NCBI RefSeq assembly: GCF_900156885.1
Contig: NZ_FTOY01000009.1
Coordinates: 62,001 to 126,000, forward strand
From: Limosilactobacillus caccae
GTDB lineage: Bacteria; Bacillota; Bacilli; Lactobacillales; Lactobacillaceae
DNA length: 64,000 nucleotides
Direction: 5' to 3'
A program made the translations under genes and the position numbers. Of this stretch, positions 33,247-41,203 are shown in pieces; the stretch's first letter is position 1, and each line of letters begins with the position of its first letter. Below the pieces are notes generated by a model that made no database searches, had not been told where the DNA came from, and worked only from the letters and a program-made list of their open reading frames with translations.

Positions 33247-33286
33247 GAAGGGAAGACGTTGTCATAGCGCCTTCCCTTTTTCTTTT
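33247..33286 (+). terminator. Terminator of the RNase J gene
   Basis: GGGAAG (33250-33255) pairs with CTTCCC (33271-33276), followed by T-rich TTTTTCTTTT. Confidence 0.8.
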
Positions 33287-33448
33287 ATCTTTTCCATTGT
33301 TCCCCCGAAACCGCTAGGCCTAATTTTTAGCTTGCTTTATCTTTCGACCACAAATTGGTGTTTTCTTCTTAAATCTAAGTTAATTGTTTGGTATGATCGT
33401 AGTTAGCAATTATTTTTTATTCACAATATTTGAGAGGGTGAGAAAGAG

Positions 33449-34639
33449 ATGACCGGAAACGATTATTTGAAAATCTGGTACCGGGTCCAGCTAGGGGCAA
33501 TGCTGGTAATATTGGCCATGATGATGATTCGTAATATCGAATTACACCGGCGGTTGATTTCGCTGGCATTAGTCATCATGGTCGGGGTACTGGCAATTGG
33601 GTTGGCAGTTGAGCTGATGGACCAGCAGCTGCCGATGATTGTGCGAAAAGTGAATGCGTGGTTGCAGGTGATTGCCCAGCCACTTATCCTGGTGTTCGCC
33701 TGGGATGTGATTGTCAGAGAGATCATCGTGTTGCTCCACCTTCCGTCGCGGGGGGTTGTGACGATGATGATCCTCTACTACCTGATCATGTTTGCCCCGT
33801 TTGCGAACGTGATTGGTGAGCTGATGGATTGGACCATCGAACGGCTAGTCTTCGTTGTTTGGCTAGCCCAGGTGGTGTTTACGCCACTGATTGCCCTGCC
33901 GACGGACCTGGTTGATAACAGCTTCTTGTTAACTGCCTTGTCAACGGGGGCAGTTGGTGCCGTGGCGTTCTTTGTTTTGACGACAACGGTGATGAGAACT
34001 TGGCGGCTGTCATGGCCAGGCTTGAAGCCCCATTGGAGTGGTGACTTTAACTGGTGGATTTTAGGCGGCCTTGTCGTCGTTGCCCTTGGCTACATTGCCC
34101 TAAATAGCGGTGAGATGCCAAGCCTTGCTAATGCTAGTTGGGAATTTACCTTATCTGCTTTTGAGGCGGCAGTGATGGAAGAATCGTTGTTCCGCTTTGC
34201 AATCTTGGGGATTCTCTTTTACGCCTGGCGTAATGTCAAGCAACGGCTTCCCCTGGCGCTCGTGACAAGTTCTGTTTTGTTTGGTGTTGTCCACCTGACC
34301 AATTATGGCTCCCAGGAATGGTCGATGACGGTCTTACAGGCAATCACCGCTGCCGGAATTGGCTTATTCTTCGCGACGGTGTATGTTTACACTGGCCAGT
34401 TGTGGTTAGCGATGATGATGCACTTCTTACTTGACTGGACAGCCTTTATTGCCTCTGATTCGACCTTAATGACCGGGAAGGTGACGATGGCGGATTGGAT
34501 TAGCACCGCAATTGAGTTACTGGTCTTTGGCGGAATCACCGCCTGGATGATGTTTGGTCAACGGCGGAAAGTAATGGAACGGCACGTCGACCGGCTGACC
34601 GGAGACAAACAACGCTTTGGCTTTATGGTTCAGTACTAA
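33449..34639 (+). CDS. CPBP-family intramembrane metalloprotease
   Basis: 396 residues, with about ten hydrophobic helices. The C-terminal half carries the CPBP (CAAX-like, Abi) motifs: EAAVMEESLFRFAILG (EExxxR), SSVLFGVVHL (FxxxH) and MMHFLLDW (HxxxD). Such proteins are membrane glutamic proteases; in lactic acid bacteria they are linked to bacteriocin immunity or protein maturation, but no bacteriocin gene is nearby. GAGAGGG precedes the start. It is monocistronic with a very strong terminator. Confidence 0.87.
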   Translation: MTGNDYLKIWYRVQLGAMLVILAMMMIRNIELHRRLISLALVIMVGVLAIGLAVELMDQQLPMIVRKVNAWLQVIAQPLILVFAWDVIVREIIVLLHLPSRGVVTMMILYYLIMFAPFANVIGELMDWTIERLVFVVWLAQVVFTPLIALPTDLVDNSFLLTALSTGAVGAVAFFVLTTTVMRTWRLSWPGLKPHWSGDFNWWILGGLVVVALGYIALNSGEMPSLANASWEFTLSAFEAAVMEESLFRFAILGILFYAWRNVKQRLPLALVTSSVLFGVVHLTNYGSQEWSMTVLQAITAAGIGLFFATVYVYTGQLWLAMMMHFLLDWTAFIASDSTLMTGKVTMADWISTAIELLVFGGITAWMMFGQRRKVMERHVDRLTGDKQRFGFMVQY

Positions 34640-34668
34640 GCTGATCGTTTGTGAAAATTGATGATATC

Positions 34669-34712
34669 AAAGGGGCTGGGAAGAAACCATGTTTCTTCCC
34701 AGCCCCAGTTTT
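34669..34712 (+). terminator. Terminator of the CPBP gene
   Basis: GGGGCTGGGAAGAAAC and GTTTCTTCCCAGCCCC form a perfect 16-bp stem with a 3-base loop, followed by AGTTTTA. Confidence 0.92.
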
Positions 34713-34738
34713 ATCTCCGAATATTACATAGTAATCGC

Positions 34739-34845
34739 GGGAAAAAAGCGAGCCCCTCAAGGGTAACTACGGACAAACGTCGGCCCGTACCGTGCCAACG
34801 TCCGTCCTAGGTTACCCCACCGGGGCTCCGAGAAGCTTTTTTCCC
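34739..34845 (-). repeat. 107-nt nested palindrome at the end of the amino acid ABC operon
   Basis: Nested arms, outside to inside: GGGAAAAAAGC/GCTTTTTTCCC (34739/34835), GAGCCCC/GGGGCTC (34750/34822), GGGTAAC/GTTACCC (34761/34811), ACGGAC/GTCCGT (34769/34800) and GTCGGC/GCCAAC (34779/34794). The last pair has a C-A clash on the plus strand but a G-U pair on the minus strand, suggesting the minus-strand RNA is the folded form. It lies 13 bases downstream of the ABC operon stop codon, so it may be an elaborate terminator or an mRNA-protecting 3' element. Confidence 0.75.
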
Positions 34846-34857
34846 AGCTTGTTTTAT

Positions 34858-35511
34858 TTAAGCAATGTGTTTATGGAGGTAGTTTGCAAATAGTGATAGC
34901 GAGTAACAAACGATGAAGTATAGTACTGCCAGTGCAACGAACATCGGAATGATGTAGTTAGTGTTTTGCCCGTAAATTATCTGGGCGTGGTACATCAATT
35001 CTGGTAAGACGATAATCGTTGCGAGAGAAGTATCTTTGACCAAGGAAATAAACTGGCTGACAAGGGCGGGCATCATGTTCTTGATCGCTTGTGGCAAGAC
35101 GATAATGCGTAATGCCTGCCACCTGGTGAGCCCGTTTGCTAGCGCCCCTTCTGTTTGGCCGTAGTCGATTGAATTAATTCCTGACCGCACGATTTCGGCA
35201 ACCATTGATGATTCAAAAATCGACAGTGCCATGATTGCAGCCGGGATGATCTCTGGCTTGATCCCAATGTTTGGCAGACCGAAGTAGGTAAAGAAGATGA
35301 TTAGCAGCAACGGGAGGTTCCGAATGATATCGATGATGAAACCGATAATTGCTGAAAGGTATTTAATCTTTGCGTAACGGATAATGCCAAGAATCGTCCC
35401 CAGGATGAAGCTGAGGATGATGGAGATTACTGAAACTTCAATTGTGATCCATAGTCCCTGCAGGAGGAAGCGGATATTGATCCATGAATAAGCATCGATA
35501 AAGTTTTGCAT
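34858..35511 (-). CDS. Polar amino acid ABC transporter, permease 2
   Basis: 217 residues with about five membrane helices. It shows the HisMQ/GlnP family EAA loop (GQTEGALANGLTRWQALRIIVLPQAIKNMMPAL), which docks on the ATPase. It should pair with the permease encoded upstream to form the membrane channel for glutamine, glutamate or aspartate-type amino acids. It is the last gene of a four-gene operon, 13 bases from the previous gene and directly before the long palindrome. Confidence 0.9.
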   Translation of the reverse strand: MQNFIDAYSWINIRFLLQGLWITIEVSVISIILSFILGTILGIIRYAKIKYLSAIIGFIIDIIRNLPLLLIIFFTYFGLPNIGIKPEIIPAAIMALSIFESSMVAEIVRSGINSIDYGQTEGALANGLTRWQALRIIVLPQAIKNMMPALVSQFISLVKDTSLATIIVLPELMYHAQIIYGQNTNYIIPMFVALAVLYFIVCYSLSLFANYLHKHIA

Positions 35512-35524
35512 CTATAATTCCCCC

Positions 35525-36163
35525 TTAAGCTAGCTTCTTTTCGAGGTAACGCATGTAATAACTCAACGGGAGGGTGATGATTAAGTACATGATTCCCACA
35601 ATAAAGTAAGTTGGAATGGTTGCCAGGGTATCGTTAGCAATTAAATTTCCTTGGTACATCAGGTCAAATCCCGCGACAAAGGCCAATACAGATGAGTTTT
35701 TAACCAGGTTAATAAACTGGTTTCCCAACGGCGGAATAACGACTTTAAATGCTTGGGGCAGGATAATGTAGCGCATCGCCTGGTTGTAGGTTAAGCCATT
35801 AGCGAGGGCCCCTTCTAACTGTCCGTGATCGATTGAGTTGATTCCGGCCCGGACCGTTTCAGCGATGAATGCGGAGGTATAGAGGGTCAGGCCAATCGTC
35901 CCGGCGGTAAAGCCATTGATCTTGACGATATACATCGGGATGATTAAGAAGAAGGCCATGGTAATTACCAGTAGCGGAATATTACGGAATACTTCAACGT
36001 AAACATGGCCGATAATCGAGACAACTTTGTGTTGTGAAATTTCCAAAAGAGCAAAGAGCGTTCCAATAATAAGGCTCCCGACTAAGGCAATCAGGCTACA
36101 AAGAATGGTGTTCCATAGCCCAATCAAGAGGGGATGCCACTGACTTGCGATTAAACTTAACAT
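35525..36163 (-). CDS. Polar amino acid ABC transporter, permease 1
   Basis: 212 residues, about five helices, with the EAA loop HGQLEGALANGLTYNQAMRYIILPQAFKVVIPPL. It is paralogous to the neighbouring permease; a heterodimer is expected as in GltJK-type importers. Its ATG overlaps the stop of the binding-protein gene (TAATG), so translation is coupled. Confidence 0.9.
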   Translation of the reverse strand: MLSLIASQWHPLLIGLWNTILCSLIALVGSLIIGTLFALLEISQHKVVSIIGHVYVEVFRNIPLLVITMAFFLIIPMYIVKINGFTAGTIGLTLYTSAFIAETVRAGINSIDHGQLEGALANGLTYNQAMRYIILPQAFKVVIPPLGNQFINLVKNSSVLAFVAGFDLMYQGNLIANDTLATIPTYFIVGIMYLIITLPLSYYMRYLEKKLA

Positions 36164-36993
36164 TAGCGTTTCATCTCCTGGTAATTAAATCCTTTGACGT
36201 TCCCAAACCACTTGACCAGCAAGCGGTTATATGTCCCGTCTTTTTCAACCTGTTCAAGGGCCCAGTTTAACTTCTTGCGGAAGCGGTCCTGGTTCTTGTT
36301 AACAGCAATCCCGTATGGCTCCTTGGTGAAGTTACCACCAACGACTTCGTAGCCGGGGTTTTCCGCGGCCATCCCGTAAAGAATTCCGTTATCAGTAGTT
36401 AGGGCGTTTCCCTGCTTGGACTTCAAGGCGGTCATTGCTTGTGCATAATCAGAAAGTTGTAAGACTCGTGCTTTTGGAGCGTACTTTGCAACGTTTTTAA
36501 CTGAGTTTGAACCAGCAACCCCGAGGATTACTTTGCCCGGTTTATTTAAATCGCTAATGTTCTTGATTGGACTGCCCTTTTTAACGAGGAGGGACTGTCC
36601 GGCATCAAAGTAGGAATGGGTGAAGTCAACTTGCTTGGCCCGTTCGGGAGTAATTGTCATTGTCGCCATAATGGCATCAATGTTCCCGTTTTTTAGCAAT
36701 GGCACCCGGGTCCCGCTTGTGACTGGGACAAAGGTACACTTGCCATCGGGGCCGAGGATCTTCTTGGTCATTGCCTTTGCCAGGTCAATTTCAAACCCTT
36801 CTAGTTTACCAGTCCGGATGTTTTCTAAACCAAATAAGCGGGTATCAGCCTTGACACCCCAGGTGATCCGGTTGCTTTGCTGGTCGGCGGTAAGGACATC
36901 CTTTTTTGAAACCGATGAGCTACAACCACTGAGGGTTAATAGGGTTAGCAGGCAAATTGCGCCGAGGCTAATTAGTCGCGAAAATTTTTTCAT
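36163..36993 (-). CDS. Amino acid ABC transporter, substrate-binding lipoprotein
   Basis: 276 residues from the ATG at 36993, preceded by GGGAGG; a GTG 24 bases upstream is rejected. The signal peptide ends in the lipobox LSGC (Cys near residue 23), so the protein is lipid-anchored outside the membrane. The mature part is a type II periplasmic-binding fold: ITWGVKADTRLFGLENIRTGKLEGFEIDLAKAM, IDAIMATMTITPERAKQVDFTHSYFDAG and AVNKNQDRFRKKLNWAL. The PERAKQVDFT-Y block and sequence type fit glutamine/glutamate/aspartate binders; the exact ligand cannot be decided. Confidence 0.9.
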   Translation of the reverse strand: MKKFSRLISLGAICLLTLLTLSGCSSSVSKKDVLTADQQSNRITWGVKADTRLFGLENIRTGKLEGFEIDLAKAMTKKILGPDGKCTFVPVTSGTRVPLLKNGNIDAIMATMTITPERAKQVDFTHSYFDAGQSLLVKKGSPIKNISDLNKPGKVILGVAGSNSVKNVAKYAPKARVLQLSDYAQAMTALKSKQGNALTTDNGILYGMAAENPGYEVVGGNFTKEPYGIAVNKNQDRFRKKLNWALEQVEKDGTYNRLLVKWFGNVKGFNYQEMKR

Positions 36994-37006
36994 GACGAAT
37001 GCCTCC

Positions 37007-37747
37007 CTAGTGTCCACTGATCTTACTCATGAATTCACGAGCACGCTCAGTAGAAGGTTGGTCGCCAAAGAACTTTTCGGTTGAATCGTCTTCTAGAATC
37101 CGGCCATCAGCCATAAAAATTACCCGGTCAGCAACCGCCCGTGCAAAGCCCATTTCGTGGGTCACGACGAGCATGGTCATGTTAGAATTCTTGGCGATGT
37201 CTTTCATTACGTCGAGGACGTCGTCGATCATTTCCGGATCAAGGGCACTGGTCGGTTCGTCAAACAGTAAGCACTTTGGCTTCATGGCGAGGCTCCTTGC
37301 AATTGCGATCCGCTGCTTTTGTCCCCCAGATAATTGGGCGGGCATGCTGTCTGCCTTGTTGGCAAGACCGACTTTTTCTAATAGCTGCATTGCCAACTCG
37401 CGGTTTTCATCTTCCGGCCGTTTAAGAACAATCCGCGGTGCTAACATTATGTTTTCTAAGACCGTTTTATTGTTATAAAGGTTGAAGTGCTGGAAGACCA
37501 TTCCAACATCTTTGCGAATAAGGTTAACGTTTGTTTTCTTATCTGCTAAATCGAAGCCGTTCACAATTAACTGGCCATCCCTGATCGGGTCAAGACCATT
37601 AATTGTCCTAATTAGACTACTCTTCCCCGAACCGGATGGGCCAATTAGAACCACCGTTTCCCCCGCATCAATATTTAAATTGATGTCCTTTAGTGCGTGA
37701 AACTTTCCATAATACTTTTGCACATTATGGAATTCAATCATTGACAT
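37007..37747 (-). CDS. glnQ: Amino acid ABC transporter, ATP-binding protein
   Basis: 246 residues after GGGGAG. Walker A GPSGSGKSS, Q-loop GMVFQHFNLYNN, signature LSGGQKQR, Walker B LLFDEPTSALDPE and the switch His (VVTHEMGFA) are all intact. It is the first gene of the operon ATPase, binding lipoprotein, permease, permease, and drives import of polar amino acids. The promoter is well defined upstream (37792-37820). The symbol reflects family resemblance rather than proven substrate. Confidence 0.9.
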   Translation of the reverse strand: MSMIEFHNVQKYYGKFHALKDINLNIDAGETVVLIGPSGSGKSSLIRTINGLDPIRDGQLIVNGFDLADKKTNVNLIRKDVGMVFQHFNLYNNKTVLENIMLAPRIVLKRPEDENRELAMQLLEKVGLANKADSMPAQLSGGQKQRIAIARSLAMKPKCLLFDEPTSALDPEMIDDVLDVMKDIAKNSNMTMLVVTHEMGFARAVADRVIFMADGRILEDDSTEKFFGDQPSTERAREFMSKISGH

Positions 37748-37780
37748 GACTACTCCCCATTTCGGTGTTAAATTTTTTAT

Positions 37781-37820
37781 AAACGTTTACTATTATAGGC
37801 CTTGTCAAGAAAAGCGTCAA
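37781..37820 (-). promoter_or_regulatory. Promoter of the amino acid ABC operon
   Basis: On the minus strand TTGACG (37820-37815), a 17-bp spacer and TATAAT (37797-37792). A cre-like TAAACGTTTA lies just downstream of the -10, at 37781-37790, with imperfect ends, so catabolite control is possible but weakly supported. Confidence 0.7.
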
Positions 37821-37908
37821 AAAGGTTTAGGTGGGGCTTAATTTAGCCTAGCTAATAGTTATTTTATCTAATAAAATACTTTTGTTTTAGGAAGACCAAA
37901 AATAATTA

Positions 37909-37936
37909 TTTACAAAATTAAGATAAGTAGTAACAT
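37909..37936 (+). promoter_or_regulatory. Putative promoter of the universal stress protein gene
   Basis: TTTACA (37909-37914), a 16-bp spacer and TAACAT (37931-37936). The leader is about 75 nt. Confidence 0.45.
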
Positions 37937-38017
37937 AGTGAGTGAAGAAGTTGATTTAACGAAGAGGAGCGAGTAAAGCTTAATCGTTAAATGAAGAACA
38001 TAGAGAGGAGAATACTA

Positions 38018-38494
38018 ATGTTCGAAATTAAGCCAAAGAAGTTCAAGAAGATCCTCGTTGGTGTTGACGATGCGCCTGATGCCCGTGCCGCTTTTTCATA
38101 CGCGGTTGATAAGGCTAAGCGTGATGGTTCAGAACTGGGAATTGTATCAATCTTAGAAACGGATCGGGTTAATGTATACCAAATCCTTGATAAGGATTAC
38201 GTTCACAGCAGTGAGGAAGAATTGCGGAAGCGGGTTAACGAATATGTCCAAGCGGCAATTGATTATGGTGTTGACCCTAGCAAGATTACGGGAATTGTTG
38301 ACCATGGTGAGCGGCCAGCAGAACGGATCTGTAACCACGTTATTCCAGCATTCCAGCCTGACTTATTAGTTGTTGGTTCCATTGGTAAGTGGGGTAACCG
38401 GAAGGCAGTTGGGTCACAGGCTTCTTACATGACCCGTCATGCTGGGACGTCAGTCTTTGTAATCCGGACCACGGCAGTAGAACATTACGAATAA
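38018..38494 (+). CDS. Universal stress protein (UspA family)
   Basis: 158 residues from the ATG at 38018, after GAGAGGAG; an upstream in-frame ATG at 37991 lacks a ribosome site. Motifs: FKKILVGVDDAPDARAAFSYAV at the N-terminus and the ATP-binding signature VVGSIGKWGNRKAVGSQASYMTRHA (G-2x-G-9x-G-S pattern) near the C-terminus. It is a small cytoplasmic nucleotide-binding stress protein; no specific role can be assigned. It is monocistronic. Confidence 0.9.
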   Translation: MFEIKPKKFKKILVGVDDAPDARAAFSYAVDKAKRDGSELGIVSILETDRVNVYQILDKDYVHSSEEELRKRVNEYVQAAIDYGVDPSKITGIVDHGERPAERICNHVIPAFQPDLLVVGSIGKWGNRKAVGSQASYMTRHAGTSVFVIRTTAVEHYE

Positions 38495-38519
38495 TAAACG
38501 ACCACTACTGTTCTTAAGT

Positions 38520-38553
38520 AAAGGCGGCTGAGTTAATTCTCGGTCGCTTTTTA
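38520..38553 (+). terminator. Terminator after the universal stress protein gene
   Basis: AAAGGCGGCTGAG and CTCGGTCGCTTTTT pair with one mismatch/bulge. Confidence 0.7.
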
Positions 38554-38572
38554 CATCTAATCACAATTTTTA

Positions 38573-38598
38573 ATCTTTCTAAACTGACGAAGAAAGAT
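38573..38598. repeat. 8-bp inverted repeat upstream of the VIT promoter
   Basis: ATCTTTCT (38573-38580) and AGAAAGAT (38591-38598), ten bases apart, lie 13 bases upstream of the -35. It could be an operator or a hairpin. Confidence 0.5.
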
Positions 38599-38610
38599 GG
38601 TTGAATTTAG

Positions 38611-38638
38611 TTGTATTTCGCTTTCTCTATGTTATAAT
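38611..38638 (+). promoter_or_regulatory. Promoter of the VIT gene pair
   Basis: TTGTAT (38611-38616), a 16-bp spacer and TATAAT (38633-38638). Confidence 0.65.
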
Positions 38639-38669
38639 GATTCTAAATTATTTGAGGGAAGGGATAGGT

Positions 38670-39353
38670 ATGCCCAAGAAAAAAATGTCTTTAGCCCAAA
38701 AGATTAACGTGTTACGGGCAAGCGTAATGGGCGCAAACGACGGGATTATTTCGATTGCGGGGATCGTTATTGGGGTTGCCGCCGCAACAAGCAATTCTTA
38801 TTCAATTTTGATTGCAGGTTTATCCGGGACACTGGCCGGAATGATTTCGATGTGCATGGGAGAGTACGTCTCAGTTTCGACACAAAAGGATTCGCAAAAG
38901 ATGGCCTTGATTAGTGAACGGCAGCGACTCGAAGACCAGTACCAGCAAGAGTTTAACTATGTTCAAAAGAAATACGAAGCCCAAGACATCGATCCGGAAC
39001 TTGCTAAGCAAGCGACAAAAGAATTGATGGCTAAGGATGCTTTGTCAACGGTAGTCCAGGAACGGTACGGCTTTAACCCAAAGGAGTTTACTAGTCCGTA
39101 TGCGGCAGCGATTGCTTCATTCATCTCGTTTCCGTTAGGTTCGATTTTACCAATGGTGGCGGTAACGGCTGCCCCAGCAGAGGTACGGATTTTAGCGACG
39201 GCGATTGCGGTCCTCATTGCATTATTAATTACCGGCTACCTGGCGGCTGTCCTTGGTAAGTCTGACCGCCTTAAGTCGATGATTCGTAACGCTGCGGCGG
39301 GACTGCTGACAATGGGTGTTACGTACCTGATCGGTCAGTTGTTTGCACGGTAG
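38670..39353 (+). CDS. VIT1/CCC1-family metal transporter, copy 1
   Basis: 227 residues from the ATG at 38670 behind GGGATAGG. It has the CCC1/VIT1 opening (LRASVMGANDGIISIAGIVIGVAAAT), the conserved MCMGEYVSVSTQKDSQKM metal-binding loop, a charged cytoplasmic helix domain, then three C-terminal helices. The family carries Fe2+ or Mn2+ out of the cytoplasm (into vacuoles in eukaryotes). No N-terminal ferritin-like domain. It is followed by a close paralogue in the same operon. Confidence 0.88.
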   Translation: MPKKKMSLAQKINVLRASVMGANDGIISIAGIVIGVAAATSNSYSILIAGLSGTLAGMISMCMGEYVSVSTQKDSQKMALISERQRLEDQYQQEFNYVQKKYEAQDIDPELAKQATKELMAKDALSTVVQERYGFNPKEFTSPYAAAIASFISFPLGSILPMVAVTAAPAEVRILATAIAVLIALLITGYLAAVLGKSDRLKSMIRNAAAGLLTMGVTYLIGQLFAR

Positions 39354-39367
39354 GGAGATGAGAATTG

Positions 39368-40060
39368 ATGGCTACAAAGACTAAAAAGCGGCAAAAGCAA
39401 ACGATGGAAGAGAAGCTGAACACGTTACGTGCTGGGGTATTAGGCTCTAACGATGGGATTTTGACGGTTGTCGGGGTCCTCGTTTCGGTTGCTGCCGCAA
39501 CAAGCGATAATTTCACAATTTTTATTGCAGGTTTATCAGACTTATTAGCCTGTGCCTTTTCGATGGCCTCTGGTGAGTATGCTTCGGTATCGACGCAAAA
39601 GGATACTGAAAAGTCCGCCGTTGCCCAAGAGAAACAGTTGTTAAAGACAAACTTTGCTGATGAATTAGCAGTCGTCCGTGACTACTATATTGAAAAAGGG
39701 GTTAGTCCCGAAACATCAATGGCAATTGCCAAGGACTTACTGAATAAGAAGCCATTGGAGACCATCGTCCGGATTAAGTATGACATTGAATTAGGCCACT
39801 ACTTGAATCCGTGGGATGCAGCATTTTCTTCACTGTTTTCCGCTGCAGCGGGGGGGCTATTCCCATTGATGGCAATGACCCTCGCCCCAGAAGCTTACAA
39901 GTGGTACGCTGTGATTCTCGCCGTTGCCCTAACTAGTGCATTGACTGGATACATTAGTTCTAAGCTCGGTAACGGGTTGGTCAAGATTGCGGTAATCCGG
40001 AATATCATCATCGGGCTGATTACGATCACGATCCACTATGGTGTTGGTAAGTTATTCTAA
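39368..40060 (+). CDS. VIT1/CCC1-family metal transporter, copy 2
   Basis: 230 residues from the ATG at 39368 (GGGAG ten bases upstream); a TTG at 39365 is possible. Same architecture as the preceding gene: LRAGVLGSNDGILTVVGVLVSVAAAT, SMASGEYASVSTQKDTEKSA and terminal GYISSKLGNGLVKIAVIRNIIIGL helices. Fourteen bases separate the two. The pair could work as a heterodimer or as transporters with different metal preference. Likely substrate iron or manganese; a metal-responsive regulator lies 1.1 kb downstream. Confidence 0.88.
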   Translation: MATKTKKRQKQTMEEKLNTLRAGVLGSNDGILTVVGVLVSVAAATSDNFTIFIAGLSDLLACAFSMASGEYASVSTQKDTEKSAVAQEKQLLKTNFADELAVVRDYYIEKGVSPETSMAIAKDLLNKKPLETIVRIKYDIELGHYLNPWDAAFSSLFSAAAGGLFPLMAMTLAPEAYKWYAVILAVALTSALTGYISSKLGNGLVKIAVIRNIIIGLITITIHYGVGKLF

Positions 40061-40061
40061 T

Positions 40062-40104
40062 AAAAAAATCTCGCAGCCATGAGCGGCTAGCGAGATTTTT
40101 TTAT
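40062..40104. terminator. Bidirectional terminator between VIT and CDF genes
   Basis: AAAAAAATCTCGC pairs with GCGAGATTTTTTT, with an inner GCC/GGC stem. Confidence 0.9.
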
Positions 40105-41021
40105 TTTTTGAGGCCATTGCCATTAATAACATTCTCTTCATCAACGGGGGTGTTAAATAATTCCTCATCGCGACCCCGGTGATATTCGGCTTGGATCGTT
40201 ACGTGGCAGATTCCATATTTATCGTGCAAGGTCTTTTCAACCTGACTGTAAATATTTTCGACCTGACTGAGTGGCATGTCTTCACAATTTAAGTGGAGGG
40301 AAAAAATAATCCGGTGTTCGTCAATCATCCAGGCGTGAACGTGGTGAACAGCATTTACCCCATCGATTTGTTTGAGGTCATGTTCAATCGCATCGTAATC
40401 TAGGTCTGGTGATGATTGCATCAAGATCTTAATTGTTTGGATAATGATTGGGCATGCTTCATAAGCGATGTAAAGAGCGACCCCCACGGTTAAGGCCGGG
40501 TCAAGCCAGGGAACATTAATGAAGGTTAAAATAATTCCACCGATGATGACGGCAACCGAGGAAAGGGCATCACTTAAGACGTGGAGGTAAGTGGCCTTGA
40601 CGTTAAGACTATCCTTACTACCGGAATGAAGTAAGATTGCGGAGACAAAGTTGGCGAGTAAGCCGATCACCGCCACGGTCAGCATAATTCCCCCGTTGAT
40701 GTGTTGCGGGTGTTGGAACCGTTTGACCGCTTCAACGATCAAGAAGACAGCGATGATTATCAGCAGCGCACTGTTGGTGAGGGCGGATAAAATCTCTGCC
40801 CGCCGGTAGCCGTAAGTACGTTGACGATTTTCCGGTTGCCCCCCAATGTGTTGCGCAAAATAACCAAGAATAATTGAGAGGGAGTCACCGAGGTTATGAA
40901 AAGCATCTGATAAGAGCGCTAAACTTCCCGACAAAATCCCCCCGACAATTTCAACAACAGTAATTAAAACATTTAGTAGGGTCACCGCCAAAAAGCGTTT
41001 TCCCGTTACTTTTTCTTCCAT
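40101..41021 (-). CDS. Cation diffusion facilitator (CzcD-like) metal efflux transporter
   Basis: 306 residues after AAGGAG. Six helices, with metal-site residues in helix 2 (SDAFHNLGDSLS) and helix 5 (HVLSDALSSVAV), and a C-terminal cytoplasmic domain containing HHVHAWMIDEHRIIFSLHL. The His/Asp site is typical of zinc exporters that also handle cobalt or cadmium. It should export divalent metal by proton antiport. It is divergent from the DtxR-like regulator, and an 8-bp inverted repeat overlaps its ribosome site. Confidence 0.9.
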   Translation of the reverse strand: MEEKVTGKRFLAVTLLNVLITVVEIVGGILSGSLALLSDAFHNLGDSLSIILGYFAQHIGGQPENRQRTYGYRRAEILSALTNSALLIIIAVFLIVEAVKRFQHPQHINGGIMLTVAVIGLLANFVSAILLHSGSKDSLNVKATYLHVLSDALSSVAVIIGGIILTFINVPWLDPALTVGVALYIAYEACPIIIQTIKILMQSSPDLDYDAIEHDLKQIDGVNAVHHVHAWMIDEHRIIFSLHLNCEDMPLSQVENIYSQVEKTLHDKYGICHVTIQAEYHRGRDEELFNTPVDEENVINGNGLKK

Positions 41022-41034
41022 CTGTGGTTGCTCC

Positions 41035-41055
41035 TTTACATTAGCAAAATGTAAA
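41035..41055. promoter_or_regulatory. Inverted repeat over the CDF gene ribosome site
   Basis: TTTACATT and AATGTAAA, separated by five bases, form a perfect inverted repeat. It begins 14 bases upstream of the CDF start codon and overlaps its Shine-Dalgarno region, so it could be an operator for a metal-sensing repressor or an RNA hairpin. Confidence 0.55.
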
Positions 41056-41081
41056 TTTAGCGAAAAGCTGATAACAAAAAA

Positions 41082-41097
41082 GTTAGGCTTTCCAAAC
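41082..41097. promoter_or_regulatory. DtxR/MntR-like operator candidate
   Basis: GTTAGGCTTTCCAAAC resembles the DtxR-family box (TTAGG-N-CCTAA type half sites). It lies in the divergent region between the CDF gene and the DtxR-like gene, upstream of a TATAAT-type -10 for the latter. Confidence 0.45.
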
Positions 41098-41203
41098 TAC
41101 ACTTTTAATAATATGCTATAATCAATTTGGGTTCAATGTTATTATCAAAAAACATAGACTGACCGATCGAAGGCCAAATTTTAATACCCAGAGGTGAAAC
41201 AAT

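Noticed and set aside
33449-34639. CPBP protease as part of a bacteriocin immunity locus
   Set aside because: No small leader-peptide gene, histidine kinase or bacteriocin exporter lies nearby.
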